A DNA stretch of 64,000 bases from Roseateles terrae (lineage in GTDB: Bacteria; Pseudomonadota; Gammaproteobacteria; Burkholderiales; Burkholderiaceae_C). Location: positions 1-64,000 of the forward strand of contig NZ_JACHXO010000012.1 in assembly GCF_014192155.1 (NCBI RefSeq). Reading direction: 5' to 3'. The notes under the pieces are model-generated. The model was not told where the DNA came from. It saw only the letters and a list, made by a program, of their open reading frames with translations, and did no database searches. This document shows, one piece after another, positions 34,899 through 52,807 of this stretch (its first letter is position 1; each line of letters begins with the position of its first letter). Made by a program: the position numbers and the translations under genes.

Positions 34899-37298
34899 GT
34901 GGATTTGGAATCGAAGTGTCTGCGGGACGGCGAGGGGCCGGGGCCGTCGGGGGCCGGGCGTGCGCTGGAGGACGACGCTGCGCGGGGCGTCCGGTCACGG
35001 ATGGCGCCAGTCGCCTCACCCTCTGCGCTGTCGGTTGATTCATCCACGGTCGCCGCGCCCCATGGGGCTGCCTCCGCGCCTCATGGACTGCCCGCTGTCC
35101 CGAGCGCGCCACTCCCCCGCTTTGCGGATCGCGATGCCCTGGCCCGTGCCCTGAACGGGCCTGAAGACGGTGATCGCGCCCAGCGGATCGCCGCCGCATG
35201 GTTCCTCCGTCAGTACGACGGCCAGCACACCCCTCGTTTGGCCGAGCAATTGCTGAGCGACCCCTGGGTGGCCCAGGGCGAGGCTCCCGCGCAGCGTGAG
35301 GCCCGCGCCCGCGTGCAGCTGGCCCTGGCGGATACCTGGAACCTGCGTGGCGATCACGAGGCCGCGCTGCGTCTGACGGACGAAGCGCGCGACGGCTTCC
35401 GCGCCCTCGGCCATCTCGCGGGTGAATCCGACGCCGACTGGATCGCCGCCAACATCGTGCACGACCTCGGGGATGCGCGCCTTCGCAACCAGTTCATGCG
35501 CAGTGCGGCGGCCCATGCACAGACGGCCGGCGACATCGAGCGCCGCCAGACCGCCGAGATGGCGCTGGCCTGCTTCGCCGCCTTCGAAGACGGCACCGCC
35601 GCGGGTGTCGCCTGGGCCCACACCGCGCGCCGCTACGAAAACGCCGCCACGCCAGCCTTGCGGGCACTGGCTCAGTTTTTTCTCTTCATCACCGAATGGG
35701 GACGCGGCGCCTGCGACGCCGCGCTGGCCCATGCGCTGCTGTCCATCCAGGCCTCCGAAGAATGCGGGCAGATGCGCCGCGCGCTGCTGGACAACGCCAA
35801 TGTCGCGTCCCTGCTGATGGAGCTGGGCGACCTGGAAGCGGCTGAAGCACGGCTCGCCCAGCGCCTGGAAGCGGCGCGCCGCTGCGCCTGGCCTCACCCG
35901 CTCGGCTGCACGTTGACGGTGTTCTCCGAAGTCCTGGTGCGCCAGGGCCGTGTCGAGGAGGCACGCCAGAAGGCACGGGAAGCGGTGGCGGTGCTGGCCC
36001 GTGTACCGCGCACCACCCACTTCCTCAATGCGCAGCTCGCGCTGGCCGATGCCGAACTGGAATGCGGCAACATCGACGCTGCCGAGCGCGGCTTCCAGCT
36101 GGTGAATGACCACGGCCGTCATGTGGAGCTGGTGGAAGACCGGGCCTACGCCCTCTTTGGTCTGGCCGGTGTGGCGCTGGCCCGCCAGGACCTGCCCCGC
36201 GCACGCGAGCTGCTCGATCAGGCGTTGCGCCAACCCCATCTGGACCCGGACCAGGCGCTGCGCACGCTCATCTGCCTGTCCCGCGTCGCCCAGGCCCAGG
36301 TCGATGCCGGCTTGCCGGAGGTGTCACCCGAGGAGCCGGTGCGCCTGCTGCGGCAGGCCCTGAAGATTTCCGATGAACAGCTGGAAGGCGCGCAGCGCCA
36401 CGAGCTGCTGCTGGAGCTGGCGGACCGCCTCGAATCGCAGCAACGCGACAAGGACGTGATCACCGCACTGCGCGGCGCCCTGGCGGCGCTGGCCACCGAC
36501 AAACGCCGTGCGACCGAGCGCCAGGGCATGGCGATGGAAGCCCGGCACCGCAGCGAGACCATGCTGGCCGAGGCGCAGCACCACCGCGAAATGGCCCGAA
36601 AGGAGGCCGCCCGGGCGCGTGAACTGCAGGCGACCAATCGCGAGCTCAGCCGCGCAGTGTCGGCACTGGAAGCTGCGCAGCGGGAGCTGATGGAGCGCCA
36701 CCGCCAGCTGCAGCAGGCCAACGAGCGCATCCAGGAACTGAGCCTGACCGACCCGCTCACCGGCCTGCGCAACCGCCGCTATCTGACGCAGGTCATCGAC
36801 GGCGCCGTCGCACAGGCGCTGCGCGCGCATGCATGCGGCCCCCTGACCGACCCCGACGCCGGATCCCCAGGCCGGGACTTGCTGTTCTTCCTGCTGGATG
36901 TCGATCACTTCAAGCAGATCAACGACCGCTACGGGCATGCCGTCGGCGACGCCGTGCTGGTGGAAATCGCTGCCCGGCTGCGAGAAGCCACGCGCGGTGA
37001 AGACCTGCTGGTGCGCTGGGGCGGCGAGGAATTCCTGATCGTTGTGCGACATGCCCGCCGCGACGAGCGCGCCGTGGTGGCTGAACGCCTGCTGGGCTGC
37101 CTGCGCGACACGCCGATCCGTCTGCCCTCCGGCGACGTCCTGCACTGCACCGCCTCGCTCGGCGTGGCGAGCTTTCCTGGCCTCCTCGCTCCTCTCTCCC
37201 CGGTCAGCCTCCATGGCCGCTGGGAGCGCGTGCTGGAACGCGCCGACGCGGCCTTGTACGACGCCAAGCGGCTGGGCCGCAATCGCTGGGCGGAATAA
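34899..37298 (+). CDS. Diguanylate cyclase with TPR-like sensor region
   Basis: This is a 799-residue predicted cytoplasmic protein. The N-terminal 75 residues are Pro/Ala-rich. From about 85 to 480 helical pairs with TPR-like spacing appear (ALADTWNLRGDHEAALRLTDEA; LLMELGDLEAAEARLAQRLEAA; ALADAELECGNIDAAERGFQLV). A coiled coil spans about 500-590. The GGDEF domain spans about 595-795, with SLTDPLTGLRNRRYL, FLLDVDHFKQINDRYGHAVGDAVL and active site GGEEF (708-712). RGED, ending five residues before it, is a canonical RxxD inhibitory site. It should synthesise c-di-GMP and show product inhibition. The GTG start at 34899 is uncertain; an in-frame ATG exists at 35001. No membrane segment is visible. 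Confidence 0.87.
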   Translation: MDLESKCLRDGEGPGPSGAGRALEDDAARGVRSRMAPVASPSALSVDSSTVAAPHGAASAPHGLPAVPSAPLPRFADRDALARALNGPEDGDRAQRIAAAWFLRQYDGQHTPRLAEQLLSDPWVAQGEAPAQREARARVQLALADTWNLRGDHEAALRLTDEARDGFRALGHLAGESDADWIAANIVHDLGDARLRNQFMRSAAAHAQTAGDIERRQTAEMALACFAAFEDGTAAGVAWAHTARRYENAATPALRALAQFFLFITEWGRGACDAALAHALLSIQASEECGQMRRALLDNANVASLLMELGDLEAAEARLAQRLEAARRCAWPHPLGCTLTVFSEVLVRQGRVEEARQKAREAVAVLARVPRTTHFLNAQLALADAELECGNIDAAERGFQLVNDHGRHVELVEDRAYALFGLAGVALARQDLPRARELLDQALRQPHLDPDQALRTLICLSRVAQAQVDAGLPEVSPEEPVRLLRQALKISDEQLEGAQRHELLLELADRLESQQRDKDVITALRGALAALATDKRRATERQGMAMEARHRSETMLAEAQHHREMARKEAARARELQATNRELSRAVSALEAAQRELMERHRQLQQANERIQELSLTDPLTGLRNRRYLTQVIDGAVAQALRAHACGPLTDPDAGSPGRDLLFFLLDVDHFKQINDRYGHAVGDAVLVEIAARLREATRGEDLLVRWGGEEFLIVVRHARRDERAVVAERLLGCLRDTPIRLPSGDVLHCTASLGVASFPGLLAPLSPVSLHGRWERVLERADAALYDAKRLGRNRWAE

Positions 37299-37371
37299 CC
37301 AGAAGCCCCGCGTCGCCGTGGGGCGCCCCCAGCCACTAGACTTCACAGCGACCGTGTTCCCAGGAGATGCC

Positions 37372-38622
37372 ATGTCCCCCTCGCCGCTGCTATTGCCGCC
37401 GCCGTCATTTGAAGGCGTCCACGAGGTGGTGGCCGAGCCGCTGAAGTTCAAGGCGAAGCTGGCCATCGGTGAGGACGCGTATGTCTCCTTGCGGATGATC
37501 AACCGCACCCGCGAGGTGTGGGACGTCCTGGGGGCCGCGGGCGCCGGCGCTGCCGTGGCCAAGTCCAGCATGGTCGCCTCGGTGCTCGGGGCCTCCGCCA
37601 CGCCGCTGGGCTGGGTGGCTTTTGCGGCCCTGGCCTCCGGTGGCGCCTGTTATGGCCTTTACCGGCTGCTGGGCAACACCAAGGGCCAACGCGTCATCGA
37701 AATCCCCAAGTATCTGAACACCCCGCTGGACACGCTGGGTCTGGCCCTCTTCGACCTGATCGCACCGCTGTCGCTGCGTCTGGCGGCGCTCGATGGCTCG
37801 GTGGAGCCGGCCGAGCGTGCCTTCCTGGTCCGCCACCTCGTCAAGGACTGGGGCCTGGGTGAGCCCTTCGTCACCCAGGCGGTGCTGGCGGTGGAGCAGC
37901 GGCTGGGCGATGCTTCGCTCGACGACATCGCGAGGGAAGGCGCCGAATTCCTGCGGATGAATCCGGACTGCAACCATCAGGCCATCGTGGACGACCTGGC
38001 CGTGTTCCTGCGCGAGATGCTGGAAGCGGCCGGACCGCTGACCACGGCAGAGTCCAACGCGCTGGCGCGGACGGTGCAACTGCTGCGCACCACGCCGCCC
38101 AGCGAGATGACCAAGGCCTGGACCCAGGCGATGTCCGTGGCTGGCGGCGCGGCGGGGCAAGTCCGCTCAGCCGTCACGGGCGCCGCCAGCTGGACGCAGG
38201 AACGGCTGCCGAGTGCCGACGCGGTCAAGGCCACCACCGGAGAGGCCCTGCAGCAGACCCTGGACGCGGCCCGCCGCGCCGCCGAATGGTCGCAGGAGCG
38301 TTTGCCCCGCCCGGAGGCCCTTCGGCGCGCGGGCGAGGAAGCGGCGCAGCAGACAGTGCAAATGGCGCAGCAGAGCTTGCAGGCGGCTCGCAGGGCGGCA
38401 GACTGGGCCCAGGAAAAACTGCCCGCCACGACCCAGGTGCGGCAGCAGGGCGGACAGGCCCTCGACCAGGCGGCGAAGATGTCCAAGGCGGCGAGTGACG
38501 CCGCCCGACAGGCCGCCAGCGAGGCCGCACGTCTGGCTTCAGACAAGGCCACTGCGCTGTTGCAAGGCCCCACGGGCCTGGCGGGCCGACTGCTGAGAAA
38601 GCGGCCCCCAGGAGACTCCTGA
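37372..38622 (+). CDS. TerB-like protein with helical WxQExLP repeats
   Basis: This 416-residue protein starts at an ATG with AGGAGA at 37362-37367. A hydrophobic glycine-rich segment (about 53-90) could insert in a membrane. A TerB-like acidic helical domain lies at about 118-235 (LRLAALDGSVEPAERAFLVRHLVKDWGL; DDIAREGAEFLRMNPDC). The C-terminal 160 residues are Ala/Gln/Arg-rich helices with three copies of the motif W-[TSA]-Q-E-[RK]-L-P, spaced 32 and then 39 residues apart. Related TerB-domain proteins are linked to stress and membrane sensing, but this function is not known. There is a 73-bp gap after the diguanylate cyclase gene and possible co-transcription. Confidence 0.7.
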   Translation: MSPSPLLLPPPSFEGVHEVVAEPLKFKAKLAIGEDAYVSLRMINRTREVWDVLGAAGAGAAVAKSSMVASVLGASATPLGWVAFAALASGGACYGLYRLLGNTKGQRVIEIPKYLNTPLDTLGLALFDLIAPLSLRLAALDGSVEPAERAFLVRHLVKDWGLGEPFVTQAVLAVEQRLGDASLDDIAREGAEFLRMNPDCNHQAIVDDLAVFLREMLEAAGPLTTAESNALARTVQLLRTTPPSEMTKAWTQAMSVAGGAAGQVRSAVTGAASWTQERLPSADAVKATTGEALQQTLDAARRAAEWSQERLPRPEALRRAGEEAAQQTVQMAQQSLQAARRAADWAQEKLPATTQVRQQGGQALDQAAKMSKAASDAARQAASEAARLASDKATALLQGPTGLAGRLLRKRPPGDS

Positions 38623-38809
38623 GGCCCGCCCCAGTCGCAACCGCTTGGAGACGATCCGGGCACTTCCATTCACGCCGGCACTCCCCAGCGTGCCCCAGCG
38701 CAATGTGGACGATTCAGCCATGCCGATCGCCGGCAAAGCGGCACTGTCCGTCACCGCCTCGGCATGCTGTCCTACCCGACAGCGTACGTTGAATGCTTAA
38801 CGTCAGGGG

Positions 38810-39523
38810 ATGAACGCCCCCTCCTCTCCTCTTCCATCGCCGGGCCCTCGTTCGGCCCCGCCGCCATCCGCTGCCGACGGTTCCGGACCCTCGCCCGCAA
38901 GTTCTTCGCCCTCCCGTCCGGCCCGTCCCGATGGACCGCGAATGAACGCTCAGGTCCGTTCGAGCGCTTCGGCCCGTCACAGCAGCTCGCGCGAGGGCGA
39001 AGATGCCGAAGGCGCTCCCAAACTGCTACGCGGCTTCTCCGTCATTCACGGACTGCTGGCGCTGCTCTTCATCTGCATGGCACTGCTGCTGCTCGTCATC
39101 GCGGCCAAGGGCACCTGGGAGGTACTGAGCACCGATCTCAACGACCATGCCGCGCAGCTGGTCATCGAATCCATGGGGGTGCTGGCCGCCGCGGTCGTGG
39201 CCCTGCAGATTGCGCAGACCATCACTGAAGAAGAGGTCATCCGCACCGCCCACATCAGCGCGCCCACGCGTGTGCGGCGTTTCCTCTCCCGCTTCATGGT
39301 GGTCATCGTGGTGGCCCTGGCCATCGAAGGACTGGTCGCCACTTTCCGCGCCTCCCATGAAGGCGAATCGCTGCTGCTGCATGCGGCCGCCATGGTCACC
39401 GCCGTGGGCATCCTCATGGGCGGCTGGGGCCTGTTCATCCGTCTGAATCGCTACGCCGAGGAACTGGAGCCGGAGGCAATGGAGGATGCGAAGGAGGAGG
39501 ATGAGAAGCTGAAGGAGGATTGA
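38810..39523 (+). CDS. Four-helix membrane protein of unknown function
   Basis: This is a 237-residue protein. The first 75 residues are Ser/Pro/Arg-rich and probably disordered. Four hydrophobic helices follow (about 77-98, 117-138, 165-183, 193-213): VIHGLLALLFICMALLLLVIAA, LVIESMGVLAAAVVALQIAQTI, FMVVIVVALAIEGLVATF and AAAMVTAVGILMGGWGLF. The tail is very acidic (EELEPEAMEDAKEEDEKLKED). I do not recognise a family. Start is uncertain: ATG at 38810 or 38942. Its last 89 bp overlap the end of the convergent exporter gene. Confidence 0.6.
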   Translation: MNAPSSPLPSPGPRSAPPPSAADGSGPSPASSSPSRPARPDGPRMNAQVRSSASARHSSSREGEDAEGAPKLLRGFSVIHGLLALLFICMALLLLVIAAKGTWEVLSTDLNDHAAQLVIESMGVLAAAVVALQIAQTITEEEVIRTAHISAPTRVRRFLSRFMVVIVVALAIEGLVATFRASHEGESLLLHAAAMVTAVGILMGGWGLFIRLNRYAEELEPEAMEDAKEEDEKLKED

Positions 39524-40412
39524 CGCGACGTCCGCCCCGGGTCGCCAGCCAGCACAGCAGCGATCCAGCGCAGACCATGCAGGCGCCCTGCCAGAACGAC
39601 CAGGACAGCGGCGCCTGCAACACCACCGCCGCCAGCGCGGCGGACATCACCGGAATGAATTGCGAGGCGCCCGCCAGCACCGTGACATTGCCCCGCAGAA
39701 TGCCCACGTTCCAGGCCGAATAGCCCAATGCCATGGCGCAGGACGACAGGCCCAGCCAGCCCAGCGCCTTCGGGCTCACCTGCATCGGCGGCTGTTCACC
39801 GAGTCCGAACTTGAGCCACAGCACGGCGGCAGAAGCCATGAAGAACAGCGTCACGCCGTTGCTTCCCTGCGCCAGCCGCGGCGTCACGGTGCAATAAGCA
39901 GCCCACAGCAGCGCTCCAAGCAGGGCCAGTCCGTAACTCAGCGGATTGCTGCGGACGTTCAGCAGCATCTGACCAAAGTCCAGCCCCTGATCGCCTCCCA
40001 GCACCTGGCACACGCCGAGCACGCCCAGCGCAAAGCCTGGCACGATCAGTGCATTCGAGCGCTGCCCATTGAAGAGAATGGCGGCGGTCATGGTCAGCGT
40101 CGGCCAGAGGTAATTGCACATGCCCACTTCAATGGCCTGCCGCCGGGAGCTGGCATACCCGAGTGACAGGGACAGGCACAGCTCATACGCCACAAATAGT
40201 CCGCCGCCCACCCAGAGGTAGCGCCGGGGCAGCGTCGACAGCCGCGTCGGGCCCAGTGTCAGCAGCAGCACCACCGAGGCACAGGTGTAGATCAGCGCCG
40301 CGCCGCCGGTGGGCCCGAAGCTTTCGCTGACGCTGCGCATCAGGCCGACGGAGGAACTCCAAAGCAGTATGGCCACCAGGCCGGTGAGGGTCGCGGATTG
40401 TCGTGATGGCAT
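39435..40412 (-). CDS. yddG: YddG-like aromatic amino acid/metabolite exporter (EamA family)
   Basis: This 325-residue inner-membrane exporter has ten helices. It follows the E. coli YddG pattern almost throughout: ATLTGLVAILLWSSSVGLMRSVSE at the start, then ELCLSLSLGYASSRRQAIEVGMCNYLWPTLT, AILFNGQRSN, LGALLWAAYCTVTPR, YSAWNVGILRGNVTVLA and WQGACMVCAGSLLCWLATRGG near the end. The start is set at MPSRQSATL (40412) because upstream codons lack homology and run into the divergent kinase leader. A Pro/Ser-rich C-terminal tail of about 33 residues goes beyond the usual end and is the antisense of the neighbouring gene's acidic tail. Confidence 0.9.
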   Translation of the reverse strand: MPSRQSATLTGLVAILLWSSSVGLMRSVSESFGPTGGAALIYTCASVVLLLTLGPTRLSTLPRRYLWVGGGLFVAYELCLSLSLGYASSRRQAIEVGMCNYLWPTLTMTAAILFNGQRSNALIVPGFALGVLGVCQVLGGDQGLDFGQMLLNVRSNPLSYGLALLGALLWAAYCTVTPRLAQGSNGVTLFFMASAAVLWLKFGLGEQPPMQVSPKALGWLGLSSCAMALGYSAWNVGILRGNVTVLAGASQFIPVMSAALAAVVLQAPLSWSFWQGACMVCAGSLLCWLATRGGRRVNPPSASHPPPSHPPLPPAPVPRRSDSDG

Positions 40413-40617
40413 CGGGTTCGAATGGAGCCGAAGGAGGCGGAATGCAGCCGACAGGCCTCCATTGGTGTTGATCGGCGCCCGTCCGGCCGCCGAAGTGTAA
40501 GTTCCAGCTTTGTCATCCTCCCGTGGGGGGACGCCGACCGGAAAGACTGGACTCTCCCGTTCATTTCCCGGATCATCAATCCGGCTGCACTTGGACAGCA
40601 GAGGCGCCTTTGCATCT

Positions 40618-44451
<3,834 letters not shown>

Positions 44452-44599
44452 ACGCCAGTCGGATATCGCGACAAAACGCCGATTAGCGATCACGATACGC
44501 CTACAACAAGGCTGACACAGCCGACCGGAGTCCCCGCAGAGGTCTACCAAGGTCCATTCAGACAGCACGGCGCAACGCTGATGCACAGGGAGAACTGAG

Positions 44600-46159
44600 A
44601 TGCAGGCATTGAAGGATCGGTCCATTGCGACCCGGATGCGGCTGGGATTTGCCTTGCTCATTGTGATGAGCATGGCGGTGGCCGGATTTGGTCGTGTGGC
44701 CCTGCGGCATGTGGGCGAACAGATGCACGAATTGACCAACAAGCATCTGGTCATCGTCACACTCCTCACCAATCTGAAGGACAACGTCAATGTGACGGCC
44801 CGCGTGGCCCGCAACATTGCATTGCTGACCGACCCCGCCGCCAAGCAGCGGGAGAAGGAACGCATCGACGCCAACCGGGCCTCGACCCAGGAGCTGCTCA
44901 AGCAATTGCAGACTCAATTGGCCGATCAGGCCGGCAGTGATTTGCTGGAACGCGTCACCCGGACGCGGGAGGCCTATGTGAAGGCCATCAATCCGGCGAT
45001 CAAGCTGGGCATGGACGGCAACAACGAGGCAGCGCGTGACCTGCTGGTCGGCGATGTGAGCCAGGCACAGACGGCCTACTTTGGCGCCCTGGACGAGCTG
45101 GTCGCCACTCAGCGTCAGGCGATGGACGCCGCCCGCGCCGATGCCGATGTCACCATCGACCGGGCTGCCTGGTCGATGATTGCGCTGCTGTCGCTCTCTG
45201 CCGTGCTGGGCGCCAGCATTGCAGGCTGGATGGCGCGCAGTGTCACCCGGCCACTGCTGGCGGCCATGACCATCACCCAGCGCATCGCCAAGGGCGACCT
45301 CAGCACCCGCATCCAGGCGGAATCCCGCGATGAAGTCGGTCAGCTGATGACCTCGCTGCAGCAGATGCAGGAAGCACTGCGCCATCTGGTGGGCGTGGTC
45401 CGCTCCAGCAGCGACTCGGTGGCCACCGGCGCCGGCCAGATTGCCGTCGGTAACGGCGATCTCTCCCAGCGCACCGAGCGTCAGGCTTCGAGTCTGCAGC
45501 AGACCGCCGCATCAATGGAACAGCTCTCCGGCACGGTGAGCCACAGCGCCGACACTGCGCAGGAGGCCACCAGCTTTGCCACCGCCGCCAATCGGGCTGC
45601 GGAAAAAGGCGCGGACGTCATGGGCCACGTCATCCACACCATGACCAATATCAATGAAGCCAGCCAGCGAATTGGCGACATTGTGAGTGTCATTGACGGG
45701 ATCGCATTCCAGACCAACATCCTGGCCTTGAATGCCGCCGTGGAGGCCGCCCGAGCCGGGGAGGCCGGACGCGGTTTCGCGGTCGTGGCCAGTGAGGTCC
45801 GCAGTCTCGCGCAGCGCTCCGCCACCGCTGCGCGGGAAATCAAGCAGCTGATCATCAGCAATGTGGAAACGGTGGAAGCCGGTTCCCGACTGGTGGATAG
45901 CGCGGGCACTAGCATGCAGGAAATCCGCGACCAAGTGGCCCGCGTGGTGGGCCTGATCAGCGAACTGGGCCAGACCTCCCAGGCGCAGAGCCGGGACATT
46001 TTGCAGATCAACAGTTCGGTCGCCCAATTGGACGAAACGACCCAGCAGAATGCGGCATTGGTGGAACAGTCCGCCGCCGCAGCCGACAGCCTCAGCCATC
46101 AGGCCCGCCTGCTGGTCGACGCCGTCAGCGCATTCAAGCTGGAAGCGGAGGCGACATGA
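44600..46159 (+). CDS. Methyl-accepting chemotaxis protein
   Basis: This 519-residue transmembrane receptor has TM1 (about 14-33), a four-helix-bundle ligand domain (about 35-190), TM2 (about 192-213), HAMP (about 215-268) and a long signalling hairpin. The conserved tip reads [35 protein letters not shown] (near 370-405). No C-terminal NWETF-type CheR tether is present. ACAGGGAGAACTGAG supplies a ribosome site before the ATG. No che genes are adjacent; it is followed 21 bp later by a receiver-kinase gene, so it may serve a non-flagellar output (inference). Confidence 0.95.
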   Translation: MQALKDRSIATRMRLGFALLIVMSMAVAGFGRVALRHVGEQMHELTNKHLVIVTLLTNLKDNVNVTARVARNIALLTDPAAKQREKERIDANRASTQELLKQLQTQLADQAGSDLLERVTRTREAYVKAINPAIKLGMDGNNEAARDLLVGDVSQAQTAYFGALDELVATQRQAMDAARADADVTIDRAAWSMIALLSLSAVLGASIAGWMARSVTRPLLAAMTITQRIAKGDLSTRIQAESRDEVGQLMTSLQQMQEALRHLVGVVRSSSDSVATGAGQIAVGNGDLSQRTERQASSLQQTAASMEQLSGTVSHSADTAQEATSFATAANRAAEKGADVMGHVIHTMTNINEASQRIGDIVSVIDGIAFQTNILALNAAVEAARAGEAGRGFAVVASEVRSLAQRSATAAREIKQLIISNVETVEAGSRLVDSAGTSMQEIRDQVARVVGLISELGQTSQAQSRDILQINSSVAQLDETTQQNAALVEQSAAAADSLSHQARLLVDAVSAFKLEAEAT

Positions 46160-46180
46160 CCGTTCGACGTCGGGAGGGAT

Positions 46181-48124
46181 ATGGCCAAGCAGAAGTCGCT
46201 GTTGCTGGTGGACGATGACGCCGGCACCTTGCGCGTGCTGAGCAGGATCCTGACCGGATACCCGGACCAGCGCCTGGCCACGTCCGGCGAGCAGGCCCTG
46301 GCGCTGGCGCGGTCGCGCTGTCCGGACCTGATGCTGATCGACATGGAGATGCCCGGCATGTCGGGCACGCAGCTCTGCTCGATGGTGAAGAACGATTCCG
46401 CGCTCGCCCATGTGCCGGTGCTCTTTGTCACCAGTGATGACCGGGAAGCCACCCGCCTGGAAGCGCTGCAGCTGGGCGCGGCGGACTTCGTGCGCAAGCC
46501 CATCGTGGCCGAGCAGCTGCAGGCGCGGGTCGCTGCCGTGCTGCGGACCGTGGCCGAAGTGGAGCGGGCCAAGACGGAAGCCACCCAGGCCGCCCTGCAT
46601 GAGCCGGAGGTGCTGCGCGCCGGTCCGTCCCGGCTGCTGGTGGTGGGCAGTGATCCGCTGGAAGTCTCCGGACTGCATGAGACGCTCGAAGGCATCGGTG
46701 AAGTCCGCACCGCCGATGCGCGGGACCTGGTGATGATCATGGTGCTGGTGCGCACCTGGCGGCCGGATCTGGTGCTGGTGGACACCGCTTCCGAAGGCCG
46801 GGAGGAACCCGGTTTTGATCTGTGCCGGCTGTTCAAGGCGGCGCCCACCCTCAGCCATGTGCCCATCGTCTTTGTCAGCCGTCAGGCGGAGGGTTTTGAT
46901 GAGACGCGGGCACTGGCGCTGGGTGCGGCAGACATCCTGGCCCGGCCGTTTTCCGGCACGGTGCTCAAGGCCCGGGTGCGCAACCTGCTGGAGCTCAAGC
47001 GTCGCACCGACATCGAGCTGGCGATGGCAGCCTCCCAGGGGCAGCGCCTGCAGGCCGATCGCCTCGCCGCAGTGGTGGAAGGTGCCTCGGATGCCATCAT
47101 CACCATCAATGCCAGCGGCGATATTGCGCTGATGAACGCTGCCGCCGGCCGCCTGCTGGCGATGGACCCGCTCGGCTCCACCGGTCGGCCGGCCGCGGAT
47201 GTGCTGGGGGCCCGCCTCCCGGGCCTCGACCTGACCCAGCCGACCTCCGGCCACCGGGTGCTGTTGTCCCGTTGTGACGGCACGGAGGTGCCCGCTGAAG
47301 TCTCGATCTCCACCGTCGGCGACGGGAGCCTGCGCCTGACCACCCTGATGTGCCGCGACCTGACCGACCGGGAGCGGCTCGCCGCCGAGTCCAGTGCGCG
47401 GGCCGCCGCGGAAGCGGCCAACAAGACCAAGGCGCTGATGATCTCCTACGTCGCCCACGAGATCGGCAATCCGCTGAACTGCATCCTCGGCTTTGCCCAG
47501 CTGCTGGCGGGCGACCGGGTCGCCCCGCTCAACGCCACGCAGGCGCAGCGGGTCGCGATGATCGAGGCCGGCTGCACGCAGCTCTCCGCGCTGATGAACG
47601 ATCTGAGCGCACTGGGCCATTTCGAGCTGGGGCAGCTGTCGGTACAGCGCGGGCCCATCCAGGTCCTGGCGGTGCTGGACAGTGCGCTGCACACCACGTC
47701 GGGTCTGGCCGAGCAGATGGGTGTGACGCTGGTCCAGTCCTGCCGCATTCCGGCCGACCAGCAGGCCCTGGGTGATGGCAACCGGCTGCGGCAGTGCCTG
47801 GTCAATCTGCTCAGCAACGGCATCAAGTACAACAAGCGCGGCGGCCAGGTGTCGGTGGCGCTGCAGGTGCAGGATCATCGGCTGGAGATTTCCATCTCCG
47901 ACACCGGCATCGGCATGCGTCCCGAGCAGATCGAGCATCTCTATGAGCCCTTCAATCGGCTCGGCCTGCAGGGCAGCCGCCTGCCGGGCACCGGGCTGGG
48001 ACTGGTGGTGACCCGCCAGCTGATCGATGCCATGGGCGGCCACATGACGGTGACCAGCCGCCCGGGGGAAGGCAGCTGCTTTACGCTGACACTCTTGCTG
48101 GCCGAGGACCTGCTGACCCACTGA
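46181..48124 (+). CDS. REC-REC-PAS-histidine kinase
   Basis: This soluble 647-residue kinase lacks an obvious transmembrane segment. REC1 (about 5-120) is complete, with the acidic pair in LVDDD, D54 in LIDMEMPG and K106 in VRKP. REC2 (about 150-275) keeps D201 (LVLVDTAS), but the acidic pair is replaced (VVGSDP) and the Lys is Arg (LARPFSG), so it may be pseudo-receiver-like. A PAS domain follows (about 297-410), then HisKA with H426 (YVAHEIGNPLNCILGF) and HATPase_c (NLLSNGIKYN; TGLGLVVTRQ). GGGAGGG lies just before the ATG. It may join the chemoreceptor and the following CHASE kinase in one pathway. Confidence 0.9.
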   Translation: MAKQKSLLLVDDDAGTLRVLSRILTGYPDQRLATSGEQALALARSRCPDLMLIDMEMPGMSGTQLCSMVKNDSALAHVPVLFVTSDDREATRLEALQLGAADFVRKPIVAEQLQARVAAVLRTVAEVERAKTEATQAALHEPEVLRAGPSRLLVVGSDPLEVSGLHETLEGIGEVRTADARDLVMIMVLVRTWRPDLVLVDTASEGREEPGFDLCRLFKAAPTLSHVPIVFVSRQAEGFDETRALALGAADILARPFSGTVLKARVRNLLELKRRTDIELAMAASQGQRLQADRLAAVVEGASDAIITINASGDIALMNAAAGRLLAMDPLGSTGRPAADVLGARLPGLDLTQPTSGHRVLLSRCDGTEVPAEVSISTVGDGSLRLTTLMCRDLTDRERLAAESSARAAAEAANKTKALMISYVAHEIGNPLNCILGFAQLLAGDRVAPLNATQAQRVAMIEAGCTQLSALMNDLSALGHFELGQLSVQRGPIQVLAVLDSALHTTSGLAEQMGVTLVQSCRIPADQQALGDGNRLRQCLVNLLSNGIKYNKRGGQVSVALQVQDHRLEISISDTGIGMRPEQIEHLYEPFNRLGLQGSRLPGTGLGLVVTRQLIDAMGGHMTVTSRPGEGSCFTLTLLLAEDLLTH

Positions 48125-48128
48125 CACC

Positions 48129-52673
<4,545 letters not shown>

Positions 52674-52807
52674 ATGCCCGGTCTTGCGTCTGATCCGAAC
52701 CCGCTGCAGCCCATCGCCACACCATCGCCGTTCGTCGCGCGCCACGCGCCACCGCGGCGCCTGCCGGGAACAATGCGCCGCTTCAATCGACGCTCCCGGG
52801 AGGAATC

